Shown: positions 8,821 through 17,158 of the stretch, one piece after another | Layout: each line of letters begins with the position of its first letter | How positions within the stretch are numbered: the stretch's first letter is position 1 | Assembly (NCBI GenBank): GCA_963715745.1 | Contig: OY970271.1 | Span: 62,001-126,000, forward strand | Reading direction: 5' to 3' | Length of the DNA: 64,000 nucleotides | DNA from: CAWGJF01 sp963715745 | Lineage (GTDB): Bacteria > Bacteroidota > Ignavibacteria > Ignavibacteriales > Ignavibacteriaceae | Position numbers and translations under genes: made by a program | The notes under the pieces: model-generated | Seen by the model: the letters and a program-made list of their open reading frames with translations, nothing else | Told to the model about the DNA's origin: nothing | The model's database searches: none

Positions 8821-10059
8821 CTATTTTAACAATACCATCTTTTTAGTCTGCGTAAATTTTCCTGCTTCGAGTTTATAGAAGTAAATGCCACCAGATAATC
8901 CTTCTGCATTAAAATTAATTTCATATTCTCCGATTGGTTTTTCTTCGTTAACTAACTGTGCTATTTCATTTCCTAAAACATCTAAGATTTTTATACTAAC
9001 ATAACTTTTTTGGGAAACTTGATAATTAATTTTTGTTGATGGATTAAACGGGTTTGGATAATTTTGATAAAGAGTAAATGATTTGGGTTTCGATATTTCA
9101 TCTTCAACACTTACAGGGTCACCACCCCCATCAATAGTTTTAATAATTGTTCCATCCGCTCCTGCTGCTAAGTGAATGCTATTTGAAAGTGCCAGAACAC
9201 AATACAAATCTTCATTAGTCGGTGTAGATTGCTGGAACCAGTTCTGTCCTGCGTCAGTTGATTTTATTATGGTTCCATTGCTTCCACAAGCAACAATCCA
9301 GTCCGCATTTTGGAAACTGCTATGGATTGAATAGAGATTTTCATTTGTTGGAACGGAAACAGCAGACCAAGAATCACCAAGATCAGTTGAAGATAAAAGA
9401 GTTCCGTTATTACCAACTGCAAATATGAAGCCTGAAGGTCCAAAACCAAATCCATTAATATCCTCTGTTGATCCGCTTGTAATAGGTATCCAGTTTGCAC
9501 CGGCATCTGTAGTTTTAAAAATAACACCATTGGTTCCCCCAACCAAAGCAGATGCACCAATAGTTGGTCCTATTCCGCCCAGTAAATTTTCTGTTGTAGG
9601 AACCGGGCGCGAGTCCCAGTTGTTACCGGTGTTTGTACTGTAATAACAGCTTCCGCTATCACCAATTGCAAATGCAACACTGCTACCTCTTGAAAAAATA
9701 TCATTAAAATTTACATTAGTAGCCGGACCACTCGGAGTCCAGTCAACACCTGCATTCGTACTAATTAGTACGATCCCTGAATCTCCAGCCACCCAGAACT
9801 GGGACTGCGTAGGCTGATGAATTCCTTTTAAATCGAGGGTTGTAGGAACAGACACACTTATCCAGTTTTCACCGTCATCTGTTGATTTAAAAACCACACT
9901 ATTACTACCAACTATCCATTCGTTGCTTATAGCATCAGAATTTAAATCATATATGGTTTCAGAAGTTACTCCTGTTATGGAATACCACCCGGTTTGAGAA
10001 AATGATATCGAACTGATCAGAAATAAAAGAGATACTGTAAAAAAGTTTGATCTAGTCAT
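8821..10059 (-). CDS. Secreted YCF48/BNR-type beta-propeller with type IX sorting domain
   Basis: A signal peptide (FLISSISFSQ) is followed by seven or so repeats of the form KSTDxGxNW, typical of the YCF48/photosystem II assembly-like or sialidase BNR-like propeller. The C-terminus carries the sorting domain (YQNYPNPFNPSTKINYQV... to TQTKKMVLLK) that sends proteins through the type IX system. The start is ATG at 10059 with GGAGG at 10068-10072, 8 nt away; a TTG one codon upstream is less likely. It ends 1 bp from the convergent phosphatase gene. The specific function is unknown. Confidence 0.88.
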   Translation of the reverse strand: MTRSNFFTVSLLFLISSISFSQTGWYSITGVTSETIYDLNSDAISNEWIVGSNSVVFKSTDDGENWISVSVPTTLDLKGIHQPTQSQFWVAGDSGIVLISTNAGVDWTPSGPATNVNFNDIFSRGSSVAFAIGDSGSCYYSTNTGNNWDSRPVPTTENLLGGIGPTIGASALVGGTNGVIFKTTDAGANWIPITSGSTEDINGFGFGPSGFIFAVGNNGTLLSSTDLGDSWSAVSVPTNENLYSIHSSFQNADWIVACGSNGTIIKSTDAGQNWFQQSTPTNEDLYCVLALSNSIHLAAGADGTIIKTIDGGGDPVSVEDEISKPKSFTLYQNYPNPFNPSTKINYQVSQKSYVSIKILDVLGNEIAQLVNEEKPIGEYEINFNAEGLSGGIYFYKLEAGKFTQTKKMVLLK

Positions 10060-10181
10060 CAATAGAACCTCCTAAAGTTTACAGACTTAAATTTGATAAT
10101 AAGAAATAATTGCTGATAAGGCAATAATCTATTTGTTTTATTTATGGAAAGAATTATTAATTTAAAAGTGATAAGTTGTTC

Positions 10182-12584
10182 TTAAAAAATAATTGTGTTC
10201 AGACTAAACCTGAAGTTATTATCAACTCTGTAATTCAGCTTCCAGGCAAACTCTAACTGAATTGGAAAAATTCCCTGACCAAGTCCAAAACCTATTTCAT
10301 AAAATGGATGAGGAAATTCTTTTACTGCAACAGGAAGATTTAATTTTGTTTTGTCTCCGTTTTCTGCAATTGCCATATTCATAAAAACATTTAAAGTTAT
10401 TTCCCAATCCTTGAAGCCGGGAATGTTCAGCATCTTAAATAGTTCATCACGGAACTGATGTTCCAGATTTAATGTGACAATCCGCTCACCGAAAATTTCA
10501 TTAATTGTGAGAGTTCTGAATGTATTATCATTTGAAAAATAATCAATGTTTCCCGGTAGCCCATACAAATCCTGAAATGGCAAAGTACCATTGTTGTACA
10601 TTCCGAATAATCTAAAATTAAGGTATGCGGATTTGAAAGTTCTTATAAACCCTCTTGAATGGAATTTGTAAGTTGTAAAATAAAGAGAACTGCTGATCAA
10701 CTTATTATCCGAATGAAGAACCTCTCCTGAAAACAAAATATGATTTCTTCCAAAACCAGTTCTTCTTCTATAGTAACCATCTTCAATATATTTTCTGAAA
10801 TCGAAGCTGAAACCTGCTTTCAGAATATTAAACTTTCCTTCATTGATTAAAGGATTTGGTCTGTACTTATCATCCCTAAAGAAAAATGAAAAATCAGAAT
10901 TCTGATAAGCATTTTTATCTGTCCGGTTTATAAAACCAATATTCAATTCAAGAAAATCTGTTACTTCTCCCCAAACTTCAGCATCAAATCCGTTTGAGTA
11001 ATAGTAGTCACGAAAATCTTCTTTAAAAAACAAAGATGAAATTGTTGCAAACAGGTTTCCGTAATTATCTGATTCGCCGAAAAGTATATTTAGTTTTTTA
11101 AAAGCATTTAACCTGAATCCGTAAGTTCGGTATTTGCCAAAGAGATATTCAAAATTAAAATCTGTTTTGAATTTTTTATCCGAAAATCCGTAAGACAAAT
11201 CAAGAGCCGAGTTCAACCTTCGATTTGCTGCATCTCTTAAATAAAAAGAATAATCTGTGGCATGTCCTTCAATTCTATTGAAGCGATACATTGCAAGTGG
11301 AGCACTTACTGCAAAGTTATCTCCAAGCTGAATCCTGTCCGAGATAATATCAAACCTGTCCCATAAAGTAAGAGGCACCTTTACCAGACTGTCAATTCTT
11401 CTGTAAGCGAATTCCTCTTCAAGCGTATTTGGAATTGTAGTTGTCTTCGTCCAGTAAAGTGAATCTCTCTCATCCGCATCCGGCAAAACAGTTACAATTG
11501 CTCTTGAAAATTTATCCCCATCAATTTGTGGATTTATTTTGTAATCATATAAAACCGAATTCACTTCAAATCCAAATCTTACAATGCCCAGCACATTTGC
11601 ATTCACAAGAAGATGATAATCAACCGGCATATAAATACCATCATAATCAGCAAACTGCTGTACAACATTTACGGTATCGAAAATTCTGCCCGTGTTTGCA
11701 GCACGGTTAAGCATCAGATCAACTTTGATTAAATTAAAAGTGCTGTCGGTAATAAAAATTCTTCCTTCAAAACCGGCGTCGTCTCTATCAATTGTTCTCA
11801 TTGAAATAATGAAAACTTTTTGCGCATCAAGCGAGGAAGTGCTTTCCAGGAAATAATCGTAGAAATTAAGTGCATCATCTGCAAGCGGACCGGGAATATC
11901 CCTACCGAGAAACTGAACATCGTTTTCATAAAAGTTCTGGATTATTCTTCCCCCGGTAATTGTATTAATCATCGGCGGAAAGTTTGCACTTTGTTTTCTT
12001 GCGGTAATTATTTCTTTGTAGTAATCAGGTTTTTTGAAATAGCCTTTACTCTGGTTTTCTATAATTCCGCTGATCCTCATTTTACTTGTATCCGTTCCTG
12101 CACCAATTCCAACTGAATTGCTGCCTGCAACAAGATCACCTACAGTTCTGATCGATCCTTTTGTATATGCTTCAAACTCGTAGCTGTTTAGCTTTTCATT
12201 TCTTTCATTCTTCTTTTTTATTGCTTTCCTTATTATTTCGAGTGCAGGATTTTCTCCCGGAAGAATTACAACTTCAGGAAGCTGCAATTCAGTCTGGTAA
12301 AGTTTAAAATCTATTTCTTTTGATGTGGAAATTAAATCAATAAAAACTGTGTCTGAATAAAAACCTATATACGATGCTATCAGGTTGTACTTGCCCGTTT
12401 TTAATTTCAGTTCATATCCACCGGAAGTATTTGCAGCAGTTCCTGTTAAAGTATTCATCACACGGATGTTCGCATAAGGCAGCGGCTCACCGGTTTTTGC
12501 ATCTGTTATTTTGCCGGAAATTGTTAGAGTTTGTGGAAAAATGATTATTGGAAAGAATATAAGGATTAGAAATAGTTGTTTCAT
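10182..12584 (-). CDS. DUF5686-family outer-membrane protein with carboxypeptidase-regulatory-like domain
   Basis: An 800-aa protein. It has a signal peptide, then an N-terminal CarboxypepD_reg-like beta-sandwich at ~20-105 (SGKITDAKTGEPLPYANI), then the DUF5686 segment (GENPALEIIRKAIKKKNERNEKLNSYEFEAYTKGS). A long beta-strand-rich region ends in an aromatic terminus, as in outer-membrane barrels. This family is common in Bacteroidota and has no firmly assigned substrate. It sits in the same direction as the YCF48-like gene, 123 bp apart. Confidence 0.87.
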   Translation of the reverse strand: MKQLFLILIFFPIIIFPQTLTISGKITDAKTGEPLPYANIRVMNTLTGTAANTSGGYELKLKTGKYNLIASYIGFYSDTVFIDLISTSKEIDFKLYQTELQLPEVVILPGENPALEIIRKAIKKKNERNEKLNSYEFEAYTKGSIRTVGDLVAGSNSVGIGAGTDTSKMRISGIIENQSKGYFKKPDYYKEIITARKQSANFPPMINTITGGRIIQNFYENDVQFLGRDIPGPLADDALNFYDYFLESTSSLDAQKVFIISMRTIDRDDAGFEGRIFITDSTFNLIKVDLMLNRAANTGRIFDTVNVVQQFADYDGIYMPVDYHLLVNANVLGIVRFGFEVNSVLYDYKINPQIDGDKFSRAIVTVLPDADERDSLYWTKTTTIPNTLEEEFAYRRIDSLVKVPLTLWDRFDIISDRIQLGDNFAVSAPLAMYRFNRIEGHATDYSFYLRDAANRRLNSALDLSYGFSDKKFKTDFNFEYLFGKYRTYGFRLNAFKKLNILFGESDNYGNLFATISSLFFKEDFRDYYYSNGFDAEVWGEVTDFLELNIGFINRTDKNAYQNSDFSFFFRDDKYRPNPLINEGKFNILKAGFSFDFRKYIEDGYYRRRTGFGRNHILFSGEVLHSDNKLISSSLYFTTYKFHSRGFIRTFKSAYLNFRLFGMYNNGTLPFQDLYGLPGNIDYFSNDNTFRTLTINEIFGERIVTLNLEHQFRDELFKMLNIPGFKDWEITLNVFMNMAIAENGDKTKLNLPVAVKEFPHPFYEIGFGLGQGIFPIQLEFAWKLNYRVDNNFRFSLNTIIF

Positions 12585-12878
12585 TCTATATAATATTTTT
12601 TGAATAAAGTAAAATTAAAAAATAATACGAACTACGTTTAGGAAATTATTTGAGTATTAAATCTTTGCCAAATAATGATTAAGCAGAAATAATTACATAT
12701 TGGGCGGTTACCTTTTTACATCTTCAAAAAATAATTGTTGAAAAATATTTTCTGAGAGCATTTTAAATTTCAGTACAATATCTGATGTTATAATATTATC
12801 ATCGTGTCAAATTAAAAATAATTGTTAATCATAAAATACTTTTCCAATAAAGTATTTTAATTAACAAAGGGGACCAAG
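12585..12878. other. AT-rich intergenic region
   Basis: Divergent upstream region between the DUF5686 gene and the secreted-protein cluster. It is very AT-rich with several stop codons in all frames. It must hold the promoters for both directions, but I cannot pick one with confidence. I see no RNA gene or clear repeat. Confidence 0.5.
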
Positions 12879-12989
12879 ATGTTATGCTTTAATCTTAATT
12901 TAGTTTTTTCTTTTCTTTTTTTATACTTTCCAAGTAATGTATTAAAACTCAATTTAAATTATATTACAACAAAAATGTGGGAGGGATAA
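12879..12989 (+). CDS. Candidate 36-aa hydrophobic leader peptide
   Basis: The ATG at 12879 has AAAGGGG 6 nt upstream, the same kind of ribosome site used by clear genes in this window (for example at 28481 and 52461). The 36 codons give MLCFNLNLVFSFLFLYFPSN and then a short polar tail. The TAA at 12987-12989 falls just after the ribosome site (GGGAGGG) of the next gene, so translation could be coupled. There is no homology argument and chance is possible. Confidence 0.3.
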   Translation: MLCFNLNLVFSFLFLYFPSNVLKLNLNYITTKMWEG

Positions 12990-12990
12990 A

Positions 12991-13659
12991 ATGAAAAAAT
13001 TATTACCACTAATCTTTCTTTTTATAATATCCGTAGAAGCACAAATATACCCACCCGCTGTTGAGGTATGGAGTGAACCTGTTAGAGTAGATTCCTTATC
13101 GGACAGATTTATTGGAGAATGGAGCCCTTCATTAACAACTGATTTATCTTCTCTATATCTTGAAAAATCAGGTAGTATTTGTGTGTCACATAAAGTTGAC
13201 TCTACGTGGACTTCGCCAATTTCCCTTAATAATAATATAAATAACGGAAATCCGATTAGACACCCCTCAATTAGCGAAGATGGGAAAAGACTTTATTTTT
13301 GTAGGTGGGGTGGATATGGAGGGTGGGATTTATGGTACAGTGAGTGGGATAGTATTGCGAATGACTGGGGCTCATCTGATAACTTAGGACCAAATGTTAA
13401 TAGTCAATATAGTGATTATTATGCTTATGAATTGAGTAATGATACTCTTTATTGCATTAATCAGGTATGGGCATCCTATGGTGTATGTATATATGTGAAA
13501 AATAATTTCACTAATGAATGGGAAATTGTTGATAGTTCAAATTATTATCATCCGTTTGGTGAAGGTGATATAAGAGGATTGAGTATTACCAAGGATAGAA
13601 GAAAAGCATACTTTAGTCAGTATGTTACTCTCTTATCTGATTCAATTCAATCAGAATGA
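12991..13659 (+). CDS. N-terminal part of interrupted secreted PD40-like propeller protein
   Basis: The signal peptide MKKLLPLIFLFIISVEAQ is followed by WD40-like/PD40 propeller blades (HPSISEDGKRLYF, GGWDLWYSEWDS). The frame stops at a TGA at 13657-13659 after DSIQSE but continues open in the same frame to 14232, where the sorting domain sits. The intact neighbour at 14252 has the same architecture, so this is one gene split by a nonsense codon (pseudogene, recent mutation or sequencing error). The start ATG follows GGGAGGG. Confidence 0.75.
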   Translation: MKKLLPLIFLFIISVEAQIYPPAVEVWSEPVRVDSLSDRFIGEWSPSLTTDLSSLYLEKSGSICVSHKVDSTWTSPISLNNNINNGNPIRHPSISEDGKRLYFCRWGGYGGWDLWYSEWDSIANDWGSSDNLGPNVNSQYSDYYAYELSNDTLYCINQVWASYGVCIYVKNNFTNEWEIVDSSNYYHPFGEGDIRGLSITKDRRKAYFSQYVTLLSDSIQSE

Positions 13660-13812
13660 TATGTTACATTTTGGGATACAACTGTAAATCATTGGGGGGA
13701 AGTATTTGAGCTTAATATAAATTCAAATGCCTATCAACCGGATACGACAAACAATTTTCATTGGATAGGGGGCTGGGATCAAGACCCAACAATTTCACCA
13801 GATGGTAAGCTT

Positions 13813-14232
13813 ATGTTTTTTATGTCTAATAGAGATGCAGCACGTGAGGATACTATTTATACTCCTGATATTTATATGTCCATATTATTAATAGATGAAA
13901 ACGGAAATCCTGTAGATGTAGATGATTTACCTGATGTAACTACAATAATTAATAATTTTCTTTTACTTCAGAACTACCCCAACCCTTTCAACTCAACAAC
14001 TAACATTAGATTTTACTTACCGAGGAGTGATAAAGTAAGCTTAACAATTTATGATATCCTCGGAAATGAAATCTTCAAAGCAATAGATAATAAATCATAT
14101 AGTTCCGGCTGGCACGAATACCAACTAAATATGGAAACAATAGGAAAACATAAAAATGAAATGAGTAGCGGAGTTTATATATATAAAATAACGACGACGG
14201 GGGAATCGTTATCTAAAAAACTACTTTATTGA
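13813..14232 (+). CDS. C-terminal part of the interrupted gene, with type IX sorting domain
   Basis: Same frame as 12991-13659. The open frame actually resumes at 13660 with YVTFWDTTVNHWG, and this ATG is only the first internal start. It contains the last propeller blade (PTISPDGKLMFFMSNRD) and the sorting domain (LLQNYPNPFNSTTNIRFYL...). Without the upstream part it lacks a signal peptide and should not be exported, so independent function is unlikely. Confidence 0.65.
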   Translation: MFFMSNRDAAREDTIYTPDIYMSILLIDENGNPVDVDDLPDVTTIINNFLLLQNYPNPFNSTTNIRFYLPRSDKVSLTIYDILGNEIFKAIDNKSYSSGWHEYQLNMETIGKHKNEMSSGVYIYKITTTGESLSKKLLY

Positions 14233-14251
14233 AAATAATAATGGTTTAAAA

Positions 14252-15439
14252 ATGAAAAAATTATTATCGCTAGGCTTTCTATTTACAACAGTAACGATAT
14301 ACGCCCAATACCCCTTAGCTCCTGAAGTGTGGAGTATTCCCAAAAAAGTTACTGCAATAAGCCAATGGCAGAATAGGTCAGAAAGTCCATCAATTAGTTT
14401 TGATAAGCAGAAACTTTATTTTGACGGGATAGCAGTAACGGAATGGGCAGATACAGGCTGGGGCGAGCCGGCCTTTCTTCCAAATTATATAAACCAGAAT
14501 CTTGCAAGATGGCCAATTATTTCACCTAATGGGAAAAGAATATTTTATACTTGGTTTGTTGGGGGTTGGGATTTGTACTACAGCGATTGGGACAGTACGA
14601 TAAATAACTGGGGACAGCCTGTTAACTGCGGACCAAATGTAAATACTGTTGATTATGCGGAGAATACAGGTTCCCTACCAAATGATACAACACTGATATT
14701 TTTGAGCCTTAATGAGGCTCATATTTCACATTGGGATTCAGGAACAGAAACCTGGGGACCATCAGAGAGATGGCCAACACCCACGCTTTGGTTTACTTCT
14801 GATTATGGATTTTATCTTTCACCAAGTTTTAAAAAGGTTTATTATGTGCGTTCACATTTGGATACGACTATAGATGGGGGCTCTTATTTGAATTATGACA
14901 TTGTTGTACGGTATGCTGATTCTACAAACCCTACTGGTTATACAATTCCTCATACTTTAAACTATTGTTTATATGCAGATACACAATACTTTGAGGGAAA
15001 TTATATTGGCAGGTTTGAAGGCTTTCCTACTCTTACACCTGACGGAAAGAAGATGTACTTCACAGCAGATTATGACAGCCAGGAAACAATTTATGAAAGC
15101 ATAATGTTGATAGATGAGAACGGTAACCCGGTTAGTGTAAATGAAAATTATGACCACGGTAGAATACCTGATAAAATGGAACTTGATCCGGCATATCCAA
15201 ACCCATTCAATCCTACTACAGTAATTGGATACCGATTGTCAGAAGCCGGTAATGTAAAAATCACAATATATGATGTACTTGGTAAGGAAGTTTCTGAACT
15301 TGTAGATGAAGAAAAATCATCAGGTGAATATAAAATAATTGTAGATGCAGAAAAGCTGAAACTTAGCAGCGGAACATACATAGTTGTTCTTAAAACAAAA
15401 GACCAGCAGCTTTCTCAAAAAATAATCTACATTAAATAA
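14252..15439 (+). CDS. Secreted PD40-like beta-propeller with type IX sorting domain
   Basis: A 395-aa intact paralogue of the broken gene just upstream, 20 bp away. It has a signal peptide ending YAQ, repeated propeller blades (WPIISPNGKRIFYTW, GGWDLYYSDWDS, PTLTPDGKKMYF), and the C-terminal sorting domain (YPNPFNPTTVIGYRL... to LSQKIIYIK). The tandem pair points to gene duplication. The family is structural or binding; no catalytic residues are evident. Confidence 0.85.
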   Translation: MKKLLSLGFLFTTVTIYAQYPLAPEVWSIPKKVTAISQWQNRSESPSISFDKQKLYFDGIAVTEWADTGWGEPAFLPNYINQNLARWPIISPNGKRIFYTWFVGGWDLYYSDWDSTINNWGQPVNCGPNVNTVDYAENTGSLPNDTTLIFLSLNEAHISHWDSGTETWGPSERWPTPTLWFTSDYGFYLSPSFKKVYYVRSHLDTTIDGGSYLNYDIVVRYADSTNPTGYTIPHTLNYCLYADTQYFEGNYIGRFEGFPTLTPDGKKMYFTADYDSQETIYESIMLIDENGNPVSVNENYDHGRIPDKMELDPAYPNPFNPTTVIGYRLSEAGNVKITIYDVLGKEVSELVDEEKSSGEYKIIVDAEKLKLSSGTYIVVLKTKDQQLSQKIIYIK

Positions 15440-15458
15440 TATAAAAAGGAGGGGAAGT

Positions 15459-17090
15459 ATGAAACGCTTTCTTGTCATTATTTTGTTATTCCTTTATGGA
15501 ATTTCTGCGCAGAGTATTTTGTTCGCGCAGCAAGATACCTTGCAGTTTATCTGTTCGTTTTCCAGTAACGACTCTTCATATTCAGATGGTCCGGGAGTAA
15601 CTCCTTTAATAGATACTACTGAAATGGCTATCATATTATGTGCAGAAAAGGGGTCACCATTACAGATAGTTACGGAGTTTATTGAAAATCTAAAAGAACA
15701 CATTCCGGACTATTTTGACAAAGCAACCTTTGGTAATTATAAGGTAAACGTTTCCAAAATCCTGGTAAAGTCTATTGATTCGTTAGCCGGCACTGCTACA
15801 TTATTTGAACTTGCTGATACAGTCTGGTTAATTGATCCACCATTGGATACGAGCTTTGTTGTACAGCCCTGGTTGGTAAGAAATGTTTTGGCACAAGCAG
15901 ATTCAATTTATGATTTTAATGAATTTGACGGTGATGGTGATGCTGTTGTTGACTTCGTAGCATTTATGTTAATAAGATATAGACCGGGATGGACCACCGG
16001 AACTACAGGATTATCAATTAATTCCTTCTATTATACGAACGATTCAACTACTGCTGGAATACCAGTCAAAATTGATGGAAGAGGTTATATGACTTTAGCT
16101 GGTGATAGGGCAATTATAGAAAGACAATATAATGCAGGTTCTGAAAGCTTGATAAGTCTAAGTGCTCACGAACTCGGTCACGCCTTATTCGACTTTCCGG
16201 ATATGGATCACAGCGGAGGTTTTGCATACTATCATTATGCCTTAGGACAGTTTGATGCAATGTCCGGAGGCGGATTTAACGGTGTGGCATCGCTTTATAA
16301 CCCGGTTCTTCGCAGCAACAAAGGATGGGCTTCTGCCAATCAGATTACCAGCAATCAGACATTAACCTTTTCAGACTTCGATTTATCCGGGTCAGTCCCT
16401 TACTATTCTTTACCCGATTATAATTATAGTTCTCCACCAGCAGTTCAAACATCTTCAGGACAAAAGGTGTATTTTTCTTATTATAGTAAACCCCCATCAA
16501 TTAGATGGCAACTGAATTGGCCAATACCGAAAAGTCCAAGTGGAGATGCAAGGGGTATTTTAGTATGGCATTCGAGATCAGGAGGTAGCTGGTTTGATAG
16601 GAATAACCTTCCGATAGATATTGAATCTGCTCACGGTAAATGGGACTGGGTTGAGGACAGAGCAGATACTATAAGTCCTCCTAATGATAAACGGTCAATA
16701 AAATCAACTACACAGGACCCGCTTACAGGGTTAGATAGTTTAGAGGTAAGATATTCTTACCGGTGGTTAAGATATGACTCAACAGACATACAGGGGAACC
16801 CCCGTTACACAGAATTTGGTACTTACCCTGATAAACGGATTGGAAGCGCAAGCTGTTTCTTTAATCCGTTGAATCCACAGAAGATGACGTTTTATTCTAA
16901 TCCAAACAGCAACCATACAGTAACTACAGGAACGCCAGATAGCAGAAGTCTTGTCTCAGGATTCAGAATGGATAGTTTGAGATTAGATGGAAATATAGTA
17001 AATGCCAATGTTTTCATCGGTGCATCTGCAAATACTTTAACTGAAAATGTTACTCTCCCGAAGGAACCTGGAGATTTATTACTTCATTAA
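15459..17090 (+). CDS. M6-like secreted metalloprotease (N-terminal part of a frameshifted gene)
   Basis: A signal peptide is followed by a peptidase domain with the zinc motif HELGH in SLSAHELGHALFDFPD (about residue 235). Downstream are a YALGQFDAMSGG Met-turn-like segment and a DxDGD calcium-like stretch (FDGDGDAVVDF), as in M6/immune-inhibitor-A-like proteases. The frame ends at 17090 just after NVTLPKEPGDLLLH, where a beta-helix would be expected to begin. The -1 frame beyond it reads GTWRFITSLTVPSGKTLTLQ and runs into the 17159 frame. The original gene was probably ~1190 aa, 15459-19051. Confidence 0.8.
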   Translation: MKRFLVIILLFLYGISAQSILFAQQDTLQFICSFSSNDSSYSDGPGVTPLIDTTEMAIILCAEKGSPLQIVTEFIENLKEHIPDYFDKATFGNYKVNVSKILVKSIDSLAGTATLFELADTVWLIDPPLDTSFVVQPWLVRNVLAQADSIYDFNEFDGDGDAVVDFVAFMLIRYRPGWTTGTTGLSINSFYYTNDSTTAGIPVKIDGRGYMTLAGDRAIIERQYNAGSESLISLSAHELGHALFDFPDMDHSGGFAYYHYALGQFDAMSGGGFNGVASLYNPVLRSNKGWASANQITSNQTLTFSDFDLSGSVPYYSLPDYNYSSPPAVQTSSGQKVYFSYYSKPPSIRWQLNWPIPKSPSGDARGILVWHSRSGGSWFDRNNLPIDIESAHGKWDWVEDRADTISPPNDKRSIKSTTQDPLTGLDSLEVRYSYRWLRYDSTDIQGNPRYTEFGTYPDKRIGSASCFFNPLNPQKMTFYSNPNSNHTVTTGTPDSRSLVSGFRMDSLRLDGNIVNANVFIGASANTLTENVTLPKEPGDLLLH

Positions 17091-17158
17091 CAGTTCCATC
17101 GGGTAAAACACTAACGTTACAACCTGGAACTGAATTATATTTTTATAACGGTTCAAAC

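Noticed and set aside
13657..13659. TGA as selenocysteine or recoded Trp codon
   Set aside because: No selenocysteine-type context is expected in a propeller protein, and TGA ends several normal genes here (for example radA and the RRM gene), so a mutation or sequence error is simpler.
17050..17070. Programmed -1 frameshift site in the protease gene
   Set aside because: No canonical slippery heptamer (X XXY YYZ in frame) and no obvious downstream stem; a deletion or sequencing error fits better.
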